From positions 227,062 to 291,061 of the forward strand of contig NZ_JAFKJN010000008.1 of the NCBI RefSeq assembly GCF_017305915.1: 64,000 bases of DNA. Reading direction: 5' to 3'. Position 1 is the stretch's first letter; each line of letters starts with the position of its first letter. This DNA is from Reyranella sp. Lineage in GTDB: Bacteria; Pseudomonadota; Alphaproteobacteria; Reyranellales; Reyranellaceae. Shown here piece after piece: positions 1 through 7,841 of this stretch. Position numbers and translations under genes: made by a program. A model generated the notes under the pieces. That model ran no database searches, was not told the origin of the DNA, and worked only from the letters and a program-made list of their open reading frames with translations.

Positions 1-200
1 AGCAGCAGCGCCAGGTCGCCGAGCGCACCGGCGCCTTCTTCTGGGACTGGTCGTCGGTGCAGGGCGGCGAGTGCGGCGCCACGCGCTGGGCGCAGGAGGG
101 ACTCGGCCATCGCGACCGCGTGCACATGATGGAGGGCGGCTACGCGCTGTCGGCCGACCGTTTCCACGAGGCGCTGATGAGGGGCTACCGGAAGCGCTGA
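1..200 (+). CDS. SGNH/GDSL-type hydrolase, C-terminal end (partial)
   Basis: The window opens inside an open frame that ends with TGA at 198-200. The visible 65 residues include the block DRVHMMEGGYALSADRF, which has the D-x-x-H spacing of the catalytic Asp and His near the C-terminus of SGNH hydrolases, followed by the usual closing helix. The N-terminus and the catalytic Ser block lie outside the window. It stops 10 bp before an MBOAT acyltransferase gene. SGNH proteins beside MBOAT proteins commonly act together in O-acetylation of envelope polysaccharides, so an acyl-transfer or esterase role at the envelope is inferred. Only the end is visible. Confidence 0.7.
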   Translation, partial: QQRQVAERTGAFFWDWSSVQGGECGATRWAQEGLGHRDRVHMMEGGYALSADRFHEALMRGYRKR

Positions 201-210
201 CCGGCCGGCG

Positions 211-1623
211 ATGGTCTTTCCCACCCTCAACTTCCTGATCTTCTATCTCGGCATCTGGCCGCTGTCGTGGCTGCTGGTGCGCGCCCGCCGGCATGGCTTG
301 CACAAGCTCGCGATCATCGCCGCCAGCTACATCTTCTACGCCGCATGGAGCACCAAGTTCACCCTGCTGCTGCTCGCCAGCGTCTGCCTCAACTGGGGCA
401 CCGGCCGGCTGATCGGGGCGAGCGGCGACAAGCGCCAGCGCCGGCTGGTCGTCGGTGTCGGCGTGGCGCTCAACCTCGCGCTGCTGGGCTACTTCAAGTA
501 CTGGAACTTCTTCATCGAGAATTTCGACGAGCTGCTGCGCAGCGCCGGCCTCCAGGCCGAGATGCCGTACTGGGAGATCGTGCTGCCGGTCGGCATCTCG
601 TTCTTCACCTTCCAGGGCATCTCCTACATCGTCGACCTCTATCGCGGCGATTTAGACCGGCCGCGGCGGTTCGTCGACGTGATGCTGTTCATCTCGTTCT
701 TCCCGCACCTGGTGGCAGGGCCGATCGTGCGCGCCGCTTCCTTCCTGCCGCAGCTCGAGAAGCCGCCCAACCCCAACCGGGTGTTCGTCAGCCTCGGCGT
801 CTGCCTGGTCGGCTGGGGCGTGTTCAAGAAGGCGGTGGTGGCCAACTGGCTGTCGGTCGACCTGGTCGATCCTGTGTTCCGCACGCCGCTGGAATATGGC
901 GGCGCCGACATCCTGATGGCGGTCTACGGCTACGCCATCCAGATCTATTGCGACTTCAGCGCCTACTCGGACATCGCCATCGGCGTCGCCGCGCTGCTGG
1001 GCTACCGCTTCCAGCGCAACTTCCACCAGCCCTACCGTGCGCCGTCGCTGCAGGACTTCTGGCGGCGCTGGCACATGTCGCTGTCGAGCTGGCTGCGCGA
1101 CTACCTCTACATCCCATTGGGCGGCAGCAAGAAGGGCAGGGTCCGGACCTACGTCAACCTGCTGCTGACCATGGTGATCGGTGGCCTGTGGCATGGTGCT
1201 GCCTGGCACTACGTCGTCTGGGGCGCGCTGCATGGCGGCGGGCTGGCGGTCGAGCGGGCGACCGGCCTCGACCGGGCCTCGCCATGGCCGTGGCGCCAGG
1301 TGCTGCGCATCGTACTGGTCTTTCACTTCGTCTGCTTCTGCTGGATCTTCTTCCGCGCCAAGGACATGACGGCGGCCACCGACATCCTAGGACAGCTCAC
1401 CGACTGGTCGGCCGCGCCGCAGCTCGTCACGCCCTTCCTGATCGGTCTGGTGGTGCTGGGGTTCATGATGCAGGCGACACCCCAGGACCTGCTGCAACGC
1501 CTCGACCGGCTCTATCACGCGCTGTCGCCCTGGACTGTCGGGGTGCTGGGCGGCCTGCTGCTGCTGCTGATCGAGGCGTTCGGCGGCGACGGCTCGGCGC
1601 CCTTCATTTACTTCCAGTTCTGA
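211..1623 (+). CDS. MBOAT family membrane O-acyltransferase (AlgI-like)
   Basis: A 470-residue polytopic membrane protein of the usual length for the AlgI/DltB branch of MBOAT enzymes. These move acyl groups across the inner membrane onto exported polysaccharides. Hydrophobic segments run along the whole protein. The family signature is visible as QDFWRRWHMSLSSWLRDY in the middle, followed by GGLWHGAAWHYVVWGALHG, in which H328 and H341 are the conserved pair around the proposed active site. The start is the first ATG after the upstream stop, 10 bp away, consistent with one transcript with the SGNH hydrolase. The polymer substrate cannot be told from sequence. Confidence 0.92.
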   Translation: MVFPTLNFLIFYLGIWPLSWLLVRARRHGLHKLAIIAASYIFYAAWSTKFTLLLLASVCLNWGTGRLIGASGDKRQRRLVVGVGVALNLALLGYFKYWNFFIENFDELLRSAGLQAEMPYWEIVLPVGISFFTFQGISYIVDLYRGDLDRPRRFVDVMLFISFFPHLVAGPIVRAASFLPQLEKPPNPNRVFVSLGVCLVGWGVFKKAVVANWLSVDLVDPVFRTPLEYGGADILMAVYGYAIQIYCDFSAYSDIAIGVAALLGYRFQRNFHQPYRAPSLQDFWRRWHMSLSSWLRDYLYIPLGGSKKGRVRTYVNLLLTMVIGGLWHGAAWHYVVWGALHGGGLAVERATGLDRASPWPWRQVLRIVLVFHFVCFCWIFFRAKDMTAATDILGQLTDWSAAPQLVTPFLIGLVVLGFMMQATPQDLLQRLDRLYHALSPWTVGVLGGLLLLLIEAFGGDGSAPFIYFQF

Positions 1624-1634
1624 AGGGAATGCCG

Positions 1635-1907
1635 ATGGCGCCAAACGACAAGGACAGCGCGCTGGGAACCGAGGAGCTCGAGCAGGGGCTGCGGCCTGCC
1701 CCGGCGCTCGACTTCGCCAAGATCGCGATCGTGGCGGTGGCGATGCTGCTGGTCTTCAATTCGGCGGCGCTGCTCGACTGGACGCGGCAGGCCAATCCCG
1801 GCCCGGTGATCGCCGCCCTCGAGGGACCGGCCCAGCGCTGGCACGAGGCCATGGTCCGGCTGGGCACGGCCGGCCTTTTCAAGCGCCTGAAGGAGCTCGC
1901 GCCCTAG
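1635..1907 (+). CDS. Small single-span membrane protein of the acylation locus
   Basis: About 90 residues: a charged N-terminus (APNDKDSALGTEELEQG), one hydrophobic segment (IAIVAVAMLLVFNSAALL) and a short outer tail rich in A, R and W. The start at 1635 is preferred because GAAGGG at 1622-1627 then sits about 7 bp upstream; the in-frame ATG at 1629 is too close. It begins 11 bp after the MBOAT stop. I do not recognise a named family. Position suggests an accessory or anchoring subunit of the SGNH-MBOAT system; that role is inferred only from neighbourhood. Confidence 0.65.
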   Translation: MAPNDKDSALGTEELEQGLRPAPALDFAKIAIVAVAMLLVFNSAALLDWTRQANPGPVIAALEGPAQRWHEAMVRLGTAGLFKRLKELAP

Positions 1908-1988
1908 CTTGGCTTGACCGCGTGCGCGGGACGGAGGAGTTTACGCCGCAATCGCGATCCGGGGCCTTGAACTAAAGGGGGAAACACC

Positions 1989-2861
1989 ATGCGTCTGTGC
2001 ACCATCAACAGCGGCGGCAAGCCGGCGGTCGGCGTGAAAATGGGCGACGGCAAGGTCATCGACCTCAGCAAGCAGATGCCGCGCGGGCCGAAGTCGGTGG
2101 TCGAGATCCTGGCCGGCGGCAGGAAGCTGCAGGCGGCGGTGGCCAAGGCCTGCGCCAAGCCCAAGGCCGGCGCCACGGTGTCGGAGAAGTCGGCCAAGTA
2201 CCTCTGCCCGATCCCGGCGCCCGGCAAGATCCTGTGCATCGGCCTCAACTACCGCAAGCACGCCGAGGAGACCGGCAGCCCGATCCCGGACTATCCGGTG
2301 GTGTTCACCCGCTTCAACAACACGCTGGTGCCGCACAACGGCAAGATGCTGTCGACCACCCATTCGGTGCAGTACGACTGGGAGGCCGAGCTCACCGTCG
2401 TGATCGCCAAGAAGTGCCGCAACGTGCCGAAGGAGAAGGCGCTGTCGGTGATCGGCGGCTATGCCTGCTTCAACGACGGCTCGATCCGCGACTGGCAGAG
2501 CAAGTCGGGCCGCCAATTCACGCTGGGCAAGAACTTCGACGGCACCGGCGGCTTCGGCCCAGACATCGTGACGGCCGACGAGCTGCCGAAGGGCGGGGCA
2601 CCGCTGCGCATCATGACCCGCGTCAACGGCGAGGTCATGCAGGACAGCAACACCGACGACCTGATCTTCGACGTGCCGACGCTGGTGAGCGAGCTCTCCA
2701 AGGTGATGACGCTCGATCCGGGCGACATCATCATCACCGGCACGCCGTCGGGCGTGGCGATGGCGCGCAACCCGCAGCCCTGGCTGAAGAACGGCGACGT
2801 CTGCGAGGTCGAGATCGAGAAGATCGGCGTCCTGCGCAACGTCATCGCCCAGGGCGGCTGA
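1989..2861 (+). CDS. Fumarylacetoacetate hydrolase (FAH) family protein
   Basis: A 290-residue protein with an N-terminal cap region (1-75) and the FAH catalytic fold from about residue 78 (ILCIGLNYRKHAEETG). The metal-binding acidic residues lie in YDWEAELTVVI and the following Asp, and the C-terminal signature ITGTPSGVAMAR is present. The family cleaves carbon-carbon bonds in, or isomerises or decarboxylates, oxo-acids from aromatic and sugar acid breakdown, using Mg or Mn. The protein is soluble, with no signal peptide. A GGGGG-rich segment precedes the ATG. It stands alone between the acylation locus and a palindromic repeat, so its substrate is not indicated. Confidence 0.9.
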   Translation: MRLCTINSGGKPAVGVKMGDGKVIDLSKQMPRGPKSVVEILAGGRKLQAAVAKACAKPKAGATVSEKSAKYLCPIPAPGKILCIGLNYRKHAEETGSPIPDYPVVFTRFNNTLVPHNGKMLSTTHSVQYDWEAELTVVIAKKCRNVPKEKALSVIGGYACFNDGSIRDWQSKSGRQFTLGKNFDGTGGFGPDIVTADELPKGGAPLRIMTRVNGEVMQDSNTDDLIFDVPTLVSELSKVMTLDPGDIIITGTPSGVAMARNPQPWLKNGDVCEVEIEKIGVLRNVIAQGG

Positions 2862-2869
2862 GCAAGAAA

Positions 2870-3003
2870 CCCTCCCCATTCAGATGGGGAGGTGGCAGCG
2901 TCTTACGCTGACGGAGGGGTCATGAGCCGCGGCTCGTGGCCCCTTCGCGTATGACCCCTCCGCCCGCGACTACGCGGGCACCTCCCTATGGGAATGGGGA
3001 GGG
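2870..3003 (+). repeat. Palindromic interspersed repeat (CCCTCCCC family), copy 1
   Basis: This stretch begins CCCTCCCCATTCAGATGGGG and ends with the reverse-complementary GGGAATGGGGAGGG. Nested complementary blocks (GACGGAGGGGTCATGA near 2920 and ATGACCCCTCC near 2951) let the whole unit fold back on itself. A second copy in the same arrangement is at 61149-61265. It lies between two convergent genes (FAH protein and tetR-type gene), where it could also act as a bidirectional terminator. Confidence 0.85.
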
Positions 3004-3013
3004 AGGCTATGGC

Positions 3014-3661
3014 CTAAGAATCTTTCTTCGGCAGGTTCGCGATCCCGCCCATCATCATGCGGGTTGCGAACTCGATCGCGCCTTCGGTGTCGACCGGGTC
3101 GCGCGCCGCCATGGCCACCGAGATCTCGAACACCACGCCCGACAGGGCTGCGGCGAGGTAGGCCGGATCGACCCGGGGCAGCACGCCGCGCTCCATGGCG
3201 GCTGTGATGTCGTCGACGAGCTGGCGCGACATCACCTGCAGGTCGGGTTTCTCGATCAGGGCGCGGATCGGCGCCACGTTGGCGCGGCCGAACGCCAGGA
3301 CCTCGGGCTCGTTCACCACGAAGGTGATGTAGGTCGAGATGTGGCTGCGGAAGAACTCCTCGGCGGTGCGCGCCCGGGCGCGGCCGCCGCGATGGCGCCG
3401 CATGATCTCGACGCTCATCTCGCGCACGACGGCCTCGAAGATCTCGGCCTTGTCCTTGAAGTAGTTGTAGAAGGTGCCGGAGGCGAGGTCGGTGCGGCGC
3501 ACGATGTCGCGTACGCCGGCGGCGCCGTAGCCCATCTCGGCGAACACGGTGCGCGCGGCCTTGAGCAGGGCGGCGCGGTTCTCCGCCTTGTTCTGTTCGC
3601 GCCGGCCCGCGCGCTCGCTCGAGCTTCGCGCCGCCGTCGTCAAGCCCGCCTGCTCGGTCAT
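3014..3661 (-). CDS. TetR family transcriptional regulator
   Basis: A 215-residue protein with a basic N-terminal tail and a helix-turn-helix at about residues 45-70: AGVRDIVRRTDLASGTFYNY followed by FKDKAEIF is the typical TetR recognition-helix block. The C-terminal two thirds form the variable ligand and dimer domain. The gene starts 15 bp after the stop of the upstream alpha/beta hydrolase on the same strand, so the two probably share a transcript and the regulator may control it. GAGGCGTACGGG before the ATG serves as ribosome-binding site. The inducer is unknown. Confidence 0.92.
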   Translation of the reverse strand: MTEQAGLTTAARSSSERAGRREQNKAENRAALLKAARTVFAEMGYGAAGVRDIVRRTDLASGTFYNYFKDKAEIFEAVVREMSVEIMRRHRGGRARARTAEEFFRSHISTYITFVVNEPEVLAFGRANVAPIRALIEKPDLQVMSRQLVDDITAAMERGVLPRVDPAYLAAALSGVVFEISVAMAARDPVDTEGAIEFATRMMMGGIANLPKKDS

Positions 3662-3676
3662 CCCGTACGCCTCAGC

Positions 3677-4738
3677 TCATCGCCCGAGCCGCGCCAGCTC
3701 GTGCCTTAATCCCGCCACCATATCATCCATTGCGCGCGCCGCCGCATGCAAAGCGCCGCGCATGCCGATGAAGCCGTGGATCAGGGAATCGAACTCGCGA
3801 TGGACCACCTTGACCCCCGCCGCGGCGAGCTTGTCGGCATAGGCCTGGCCTTCGTCGCGCAGCGGGTCGAGGCCGGCGGTGAAGATCAGGGCCGGCGGCA
3901 GGCCGGAGAGGTCGGTCGCCTTGAGCGGCGAGACGCGCGGATCGGCGATCTGCGCCATGTCCTCGAGATAGAGGCCGCGCATCCATTCCATGTCGTCGCG
4001 GTCGAGCAGGAAGCCCTTGCCGCAGGAGGCGTGCGATGCCGAGTCGGCGGCGAGGTCGGTGGCCGGGTAGATCAGCCATTGCAGGCAGGGCGCGCGCGCC
4101 TCGCCGCGCACCAGGTGGGTCGCCACGGTGGCGAGCGTGCCACCGGCCGAATCGCCGGCCACGACGATGCGGTCGGGATCGATGCCGACGTCGATCGCTT
4201 CGGCCGCCAGCCAGCGGAACGACGCCACGGCGTCGTCGAGCCCGGCCGGGAACTTGTGCTCGGGCGCGAGGCGATAGTCGACTGCGACCACCGCGCAGCC
4301 GGTGCGGGCGCAGAAGAAGCGGCAGGGCAGGTCGTAGGCCTCGAGGCTGCCGATTACCCAGCCGCCGCCGTGGAAATAGAGGATGCCCGGCAGCAGCCGC
4401 GCCACCGAGCCGGCCGGTCGATAGATCCGCACCCGGAGCCGCCCGCCGGGGCCCGCGATGGTGCGGTCGACGATCTCGCCGACCGGCGCCGGGCGGCCCG
4501 ACATCACCGGCTGGAACAGGTCGAACTCGGCGCGCGCCTGGGCGACGCCCAGCCGATGCAGGGGCTGCTGGCCGCTATTGACCAGAAGCTTCAGGAACCA
4601 CTGGGTGCGCGAATCGAGGGTGCGGCCGTCGACGGTGATGGGCTGGCCGGCCAGCAGGTTGACCCACGAGATCGGCATGCCCAGGGCCAGGTTGGCCGCC
4701 TTGCCCTGAAACTGGCGCGCGATCTCCTTAAGCTCCAT
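3677..4738 (-). CDS. Alpha/beta hydrolase of the hormone-sensitive-lipase type (esterase)
   Basis: A 353-residue protein with the HSL/acetyl-hydrolase layout: an N-terminal helical cap (1-80), the oxyanion-hole motif HGGGW at 123-127, the nucleophile elbow GDSAGG with Ser197, a late acid residue in the TAGLDPLRDEG block and the catalytic His in LIHGF near the C-terminus. Such enzymes hydrolyse short acyl esters in the cytoplasm. The chosen ATG at 4738 starts MELKEIARQF; longer readings upstream run antisense into the divergent cyclase gene. The tetR-type gene follows by 15 bp, suggesting a regulator-esterase pair. Confidence 0.9.
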   Translation of the reverse strand: MELKEIARQFQGKAANLALGMPISWVNLLAGQPITVDGRTLDSRTQWFLKLLVNSGQQPLHRLGVAQARAEFDLFQPVMSGRPAPVGEIVDRTIAGPGGRLRVRIYRPAGSVARLLPGILYFHGGGWVIGSLEAYDLPCRFFCARTGCAVVAVDYRLAPEHKFPAGLDDAVASFRWLAAEAIDVGIDPDRIVVAGDSAGGTLATVATHLVRGEARAPCLQWLIYPATDLAADSASHASCGKGFLLDRDDMEWMRGLYLEDMAQIADPRVSPLKATDLSGLPPALIFTAGLDPLRDEGQAYADKLAAAGVKVVHREFDSLIHGFIGMRGALHAAARAMDDMVAGLRHELARLGR

Positions 4739-4796
4739 CGCCGGTGTCCTAGCATGTCCTCGACGGCCCGGCACCCGCTGGCTAGCTTGGCACCTG

Positions 4797-6071
4797 ATGG
4801 CCGAGAGTTCCGGCGATTTTGCCAAGCAGCTTCGCCGCGAGGTCCTGCGCAGCGAGCAGCGGCGCATGCGCATCGTCGCGGCGATCCTGGTTTTCCTGGT
4901 GGGCTTCACCTCGATCGGCCTGCGGGTCCTGCCCGACCTGCGCGAACGGCTGTTTCCCCACGGCATCGCCTGGTGGATGCCGCTCGCCGGCATCGGCCCG
5001 TTCATCCTGTTCGAGCTGGTCGCGCATACCGTGCTCACCTATCGCATCGGCCGGGGCCTCGACTTCCCGCAACCGGCGCGCTTCCTCAATGCGCTGATCG
5101 AGACCAGCCTGCCCGGCGTCATCATCTTCGTGCTGGCACGCCATATGGAGCCGCAGCTGGTGTTCGGCTTCTGGCCGCCGATGCTCTATTTCGTGTTCAT
5201 CGTGCTGTCGACGCTGCGGCTCGACTTCTGGCTGTCGCTGTGGACGGGCTTCGTCGCCGCCGTCCAGCAGTTCAGCCTCGCCGTCTGGCTGCTGCCGCTC
5301 GATCGGTCCGGCGAGCTGCCGCAGGAGGCGCTGGTCTACCATTTCAGCCGCAGCGTCATGCTGATGCTGGCCGGCATTGCCGCCGCCATCGTCGCCCGCA
5401 CCGTGCTGCAGCAGTTCGAGAAGTCGGTCGCCGCCGCCCAGGCGCGCGACAAGATCACCAACCTGTTCGGCCAGCACGTCTCGCCGGTGGTGGTCGAGCA
5501 GCTGCTCGGCGCCGACGTGCAGAGCGAGCGGCGCACCGTCTGCGTGATGTTCCTCGACATCCGCGGCTTCACCGCCATGACCCGCACGCGCTCGGCCGAC
5601 GAGACGGTGACCCTGCTCAACGACTTCTTCGCCGAGATGATCGAGATCGTCGATCGCCACGGCGGCTTCATCAACAAGTTCCTGGGCGACGGCTTCCTCG
5701 CCCTGTTCGGCGCCGCCCTGACCGATCCCCGCGCCGCGGGGAATGCGCTGGCTGCCGGGCGCGACATGCTGGCGGCGGTCGATGCCTGGAACCGCGCCCA
5801 TCCGCAGCGCCAGCTCAGGGTCGGCATCGGCGTCCATATCGGCGAGGCGATCACCGGCTCGATCGGCTCGCCGCGGCGCAAGGAGTACACCGCGATCGGC
5901 GACACCGTGAACCTCGCCGCCCGGCTCGAGCAGCTCACCAAGGAGACCGGCGCGCGGCTGCTGCTCAGCGAGCCGGTGCGCAAGGCCGCCGAAGCGGTCG
6001 ACGCGGTCGATCTCGGCCCGCTGCCGATCCGCGGCTACGATCAGCCGGTGCGCGTCTGGAGGCTGCCGTGA
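4797..6071 (+). CDS. Membrane-anchored class III adenylate cyclase
   Basis: 424 residues. The first ~215 hold about six hydrophobic segments (for example IVAAILVFLVGFTSIGLRV and SVMLMLAGIAAAIVARTVL). A short linker (FGQHVSPVVVEQLL) leads into the cyclase domain. Both metal-binding aspartates are present, in MFLDIRGFTAMT (about residue 252) and KFLGDGFLALFG. RRKEYTAIGDTVNLAARLE supplies the purine-selecting Lys, the Asp that pairs with it and the transition-state Asn and Arg. Intact residues argue for active cAMP synthesis at the inner face of the membrane. It overlaps the next gene by 4 bp (GTGA) and diverges from the esterase gene with only 58 bp between them. Confidence 0.93.
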   Translation: MAESSGDFAKQLRREVLRSEQRRMRIVAAILVFLVGFTSIGLRVLPDLRERLFPHGIAWWMPLAGIGPFILFELVAHTVLTYRIGRGLDFPQPARFLNALIETSLPGVIIFVLARHMEPQLVFGFWPPMLYFVFIVLSTLRLDFWLSLWTGFVAAVQQFSLAVWLLPLDRSGELPQEALVYHFSRSVMLMLAGIAAAIVARTVLQQFEKSVAAAQARDKITNLFGQHVSPVVVEQLLGADVQSERRTVCVMFLDIRGFTAMTRTRSADETVTLLNDFFAEMIEIVDRHGGFINKFLGDGFLALFGAALTDPRAAGNALAAGRDMLAAVDAWNRAHPQRQLRVGIGVHIGEAITGSIGSPRRKEYTAIGDTVNLAARLEQLTKETGARLLLSEPVRKAAEAVDAVDLGPLPIRGYDQPVRVWRLP

Positions 6072-6532
6072 TCTGGTACTTCGCCTACGGCTCGAACATG
6101 AATCCGGCGCGGCTCGCCGACCAGCGGCTGAAGGAGCGGGCGGTGCAGATGGGGCCGCGCATCGGCGGCCGGCTCGACGGCTGGCGGCTGGCGTTCAACA
6201 AGATCGCGCGCGCGCCCGGAGGCGCGGCGGCCGGCAACATCGTCGAGGCCGCCGGCGAGGTCGTGCACGGCACGCTGAACCGGATGCCGGAGGCGGGACT
6301 GGCGGTGCTCGACATCTGGGAAGGCGTGGCGGGCGGCCACTACAGGCGGCAGACCGTGCCGGTGGTCCGCGCCGACACCGGCGAGACCGTCGCGGCGGTG
6401 ACCTATATCGCGCTCAAGATCGGCGAGGGGCTGAAGCCGACGCGCGAATATCTCTCCCATCTCCTGGCAGGCAAGGATCTCCTGCCGGCCGCGTACTGGG
6501 AGAAGCTCAGTCGAACGAACACGCTCGACTAG
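6068..6532 (+). CDS. Gamma-glutamylcyclotransferase-like protein
   Basis: 154 residues read from a GTG start that overlaps the cyclase stop (GTGA), so translation is probably coupled. The N-terminal signature YFAYGSNMNPARL is the substrate-binding loop of the gamma-glutamylcyclotransferase (BtrG/GGCT) fold. The usual catalytic Glu is likely in the segment around LDIWEGVAGGHYRR. Family members release 5-oxoproline from gamma-glutamyl amines or act in related cyclotransfers in the cytoplasm. The substrate is not shown by the sequence. Coupling to a cyclase gene is unusual and no functional link is evident. Confidence 0.85.
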   Translation: MIWYFAYGSNMNPARLADQRLKERAVQMGPRIGGRLDGWRLAFNKIARAPGGAAAGNIVEAAGEVVHGTLNRMPEAGLAVLDIWEGVAGGHYRRQTVPVVRADTGETVAAVTYIALKIGEGLKPTREYLSHLLAGKDLLPAAYWEKLSRTNTLD

Positions 6533-6555
6533 CGACCGCGCATTTCTGGAACCAG

Positions 6556-7218
6556 ATGGGAAAGCCGATGCCGAACACCCTCGACGACATCTTCACCGAG
6601 CCGGATTTCTCGCCGGACACGCTGGCCAATCTCGGCCCGCTTCGTCGCCTGGCTGGCGTCTGGCAGTCCGACAAGGGGGTGGACATCAATCCCAAGGCGG
6701 ACGGTTCCGAGCGGCGCGTGTTCCGCGAGCGTGTCGAGATGACGCCGATCGACCCGCAGACCAACGGGCCCCAACTGCTCTACGGCCTGCGCTACCACAT
6801 TCACATCAACACGCCCGAGGAAGCCATCACCTTCCACGATCAGGTCGGCTACTGGCTGTGGGAGCCGGCGACCGGGCTGATCATGCAGTCCCTTACCATT
6901 CCGCGCGGCCAGGCGGTGCTGGCAGGCGGCACGGCGCGCGCCGACGACAAGCGCATCTCGGTGGAAGCGCGGCGCGGCGATACGCGGTTCGGCATCTGCT
7001 CGACCCCTTTTCTCGAGCAGGCGTTCCGCACCGATTACTATCGGATCGACATCACCTTCAACGACGACGGGAGCTGGAGCTACGTGACGCGCACGGACCT
7101 GGCGCTCCGGGGCAAGGAGCCGCCGTTCGACCATCGCGACACCAACACTCTGCGGCAGGTCGGGCCGCCTGTGCCCAACCCGCTCGTCGGTCTGCCGAAG
7201 GGCGGCAAGGCCGGCTAG
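6556..7218 (+). CDS. Heme-binding beta-barrel (FABP/nitrobindin-like) protein
   Basis: 220 residues. LGPLRRLAGVWQSDKGVDIN near the N-terminus, with a G-x-W motif, resembles the opening of lipocalin-like ten-stranded barrels. The later segments YHIHINTPEEAITFHDQVGYW and VLAGGTARADD match the heme-binding beta-barrel family formerly annotated as DUF1794. The role in bacteria is unclear; ligand or heme binding is the family expectation, and no enzymatic residue is evident. The start at 6556 (MGKPMPNTL) or 6568 (MPNTL) is possible. The TAG stop is formed by the terminal bases of a 125-bp repeat element. Confidence 0.75.
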   Translation: MGKPMPNTLDDIFTEPDFSPDTLANLGPLRRLAGVWQSDKGVDINPKADGSERRVFRERVEMTPIDPQTNGPQLLYGLRYHIHINTPEEAITFHDQVGYWLWEPATGLIMQSLTIPRGQAVLAGGTARADDKRISVEARRGDTRFGICSTPFLEQAFRTDYYRIDITFNDDGSWSYVTRTDLALRGKEPPFDHRDTNTLRQVGPPVPNPLVGLPKGGKAG

Positions 7219-7340
7219 AGCGATTTCCGGGCAGATGGAACCGCTCGCGGTTCCATCTGCCCGGAAATGCGCGCACGGGCGTTGTTGTTGCAGCAGGCAT
7301 ATTCCGTTCGGCTGATTCCAGCCGAACGGAATATGCTCTA
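7216..7340 (+). repeat. 125-bp double-hairpin element, copy 1 (IS630-type MITE candidate)
   Basis: The unit begins TAGAGCGATTTCC and ends GGAATATGCTCTA. A 22-bp perfect stem with a 2-nt loop occupies the left half and a 17-bp stem with a 6-nt loop the right half, joined by GCGCACGGGCGTTGTTGTTG. The terminal TA at each end looks like a target duplication within CTAG. The left TAG is the stop codon of the beta-barrel gene and the right CTA is the stop codon of the convergent VOC gene. Copies of exactly equal length are at 17063-17187 and, reversed, at 41321-41445. Confidence 0.9.
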
Positions 7341-7799
7341 GGCCGGGACCTTGGCCTTCTTGGCCGGCTTCTTCTCCGCCTTGAGGCGGTCGCCGGGGAG
7401 CTTGGCGGAGTTGTCGATCTCCGGGACGTCGGCCTCGTGCCAGAAGTTGAGCTCGATCATGATGCCGTCGGGATCGTGCAGGAAGACCTGCTGCAACGGC
7501 CGCGCCGGGACCTTGCGGACCTCGAACGGGACCTTGTCCTTCCTGATGCGGTCGATCGTGCCGCGGATGTCGGCGCAGTTGATCGCGACGTGGTCGATCG
7601 CGCCGCCGCCATGGTCCTTGCGGCCGCTTTCGGACACGAGGTGCAGGATCGCCTTTTCGCCGGCATAGAGCCAGGCGCCGGGGAAGTTGAACGGCGGACG
7701 GTCGCCGTCGCGAAGACCGACGTACTTCTCGTAGAAGGCGACGGTCTTCTTCAGGTCTTTGCAGAACACATTCCAATGGTCGAGCGACAGCGCGGGCAT
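7338..7799 (-). CDS. VOC (glyoxalase/bleomycin-resistance fold) family protein
   Basis: 153 residues with the paired beta-alpha-beta-beta-beta modules of the vicinal-oxygen-chelate fold: opening LDHWNVFCKDLKKTVAFYEK (metal-position His near residue 7), a central GAIDHVAINCADI and the closing LHDPDGIMIELNFWHEAD with the usual Glu. A Lys-rich tail (AEKKPAKKAKVPA) extends beyond the fold. It is the last gene of a minus-strand operon with DUF899, transglutaminase-like, SRPBCC and ArsR genes. Dioxygenase, isomerase or binding-protein functions are all possible in this family. Confidence 0.85.
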   Translation of the reverse strand: MPALSLDHWNVFCKDLKKTVAFYEKYVGLRDGDRPPFNFPGAWLYAGEKAILHLVSESGRKDHGGGAIDHVAINCADIRGTIDRIRKDKVPFEVRKVPARPLQQVFLHDPDGIMIELNFWHEADVPEIDNSAKLPGDRLKAEKKPAKKAKVPA

Positions 7800-7841
7800 G
7801 GATTCCTCCTTGCTACGGCCGCGAGCTTACACCCATCCCGG

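Noticed and set aside
267..1634. Long open frame over the MBOAT gene in a second frame
   Set aside because: It is a shadow of the MBOAT gene rich in A, R and L; only its last part, from 1635, looks like a real small membrane protein.
1941..2879. Antisense frame opposite the FAH gene
   Set aside because: Low-complexity A/R/G/L composition and no ribosome-binding site; a shadow caused by high GC at third positions.
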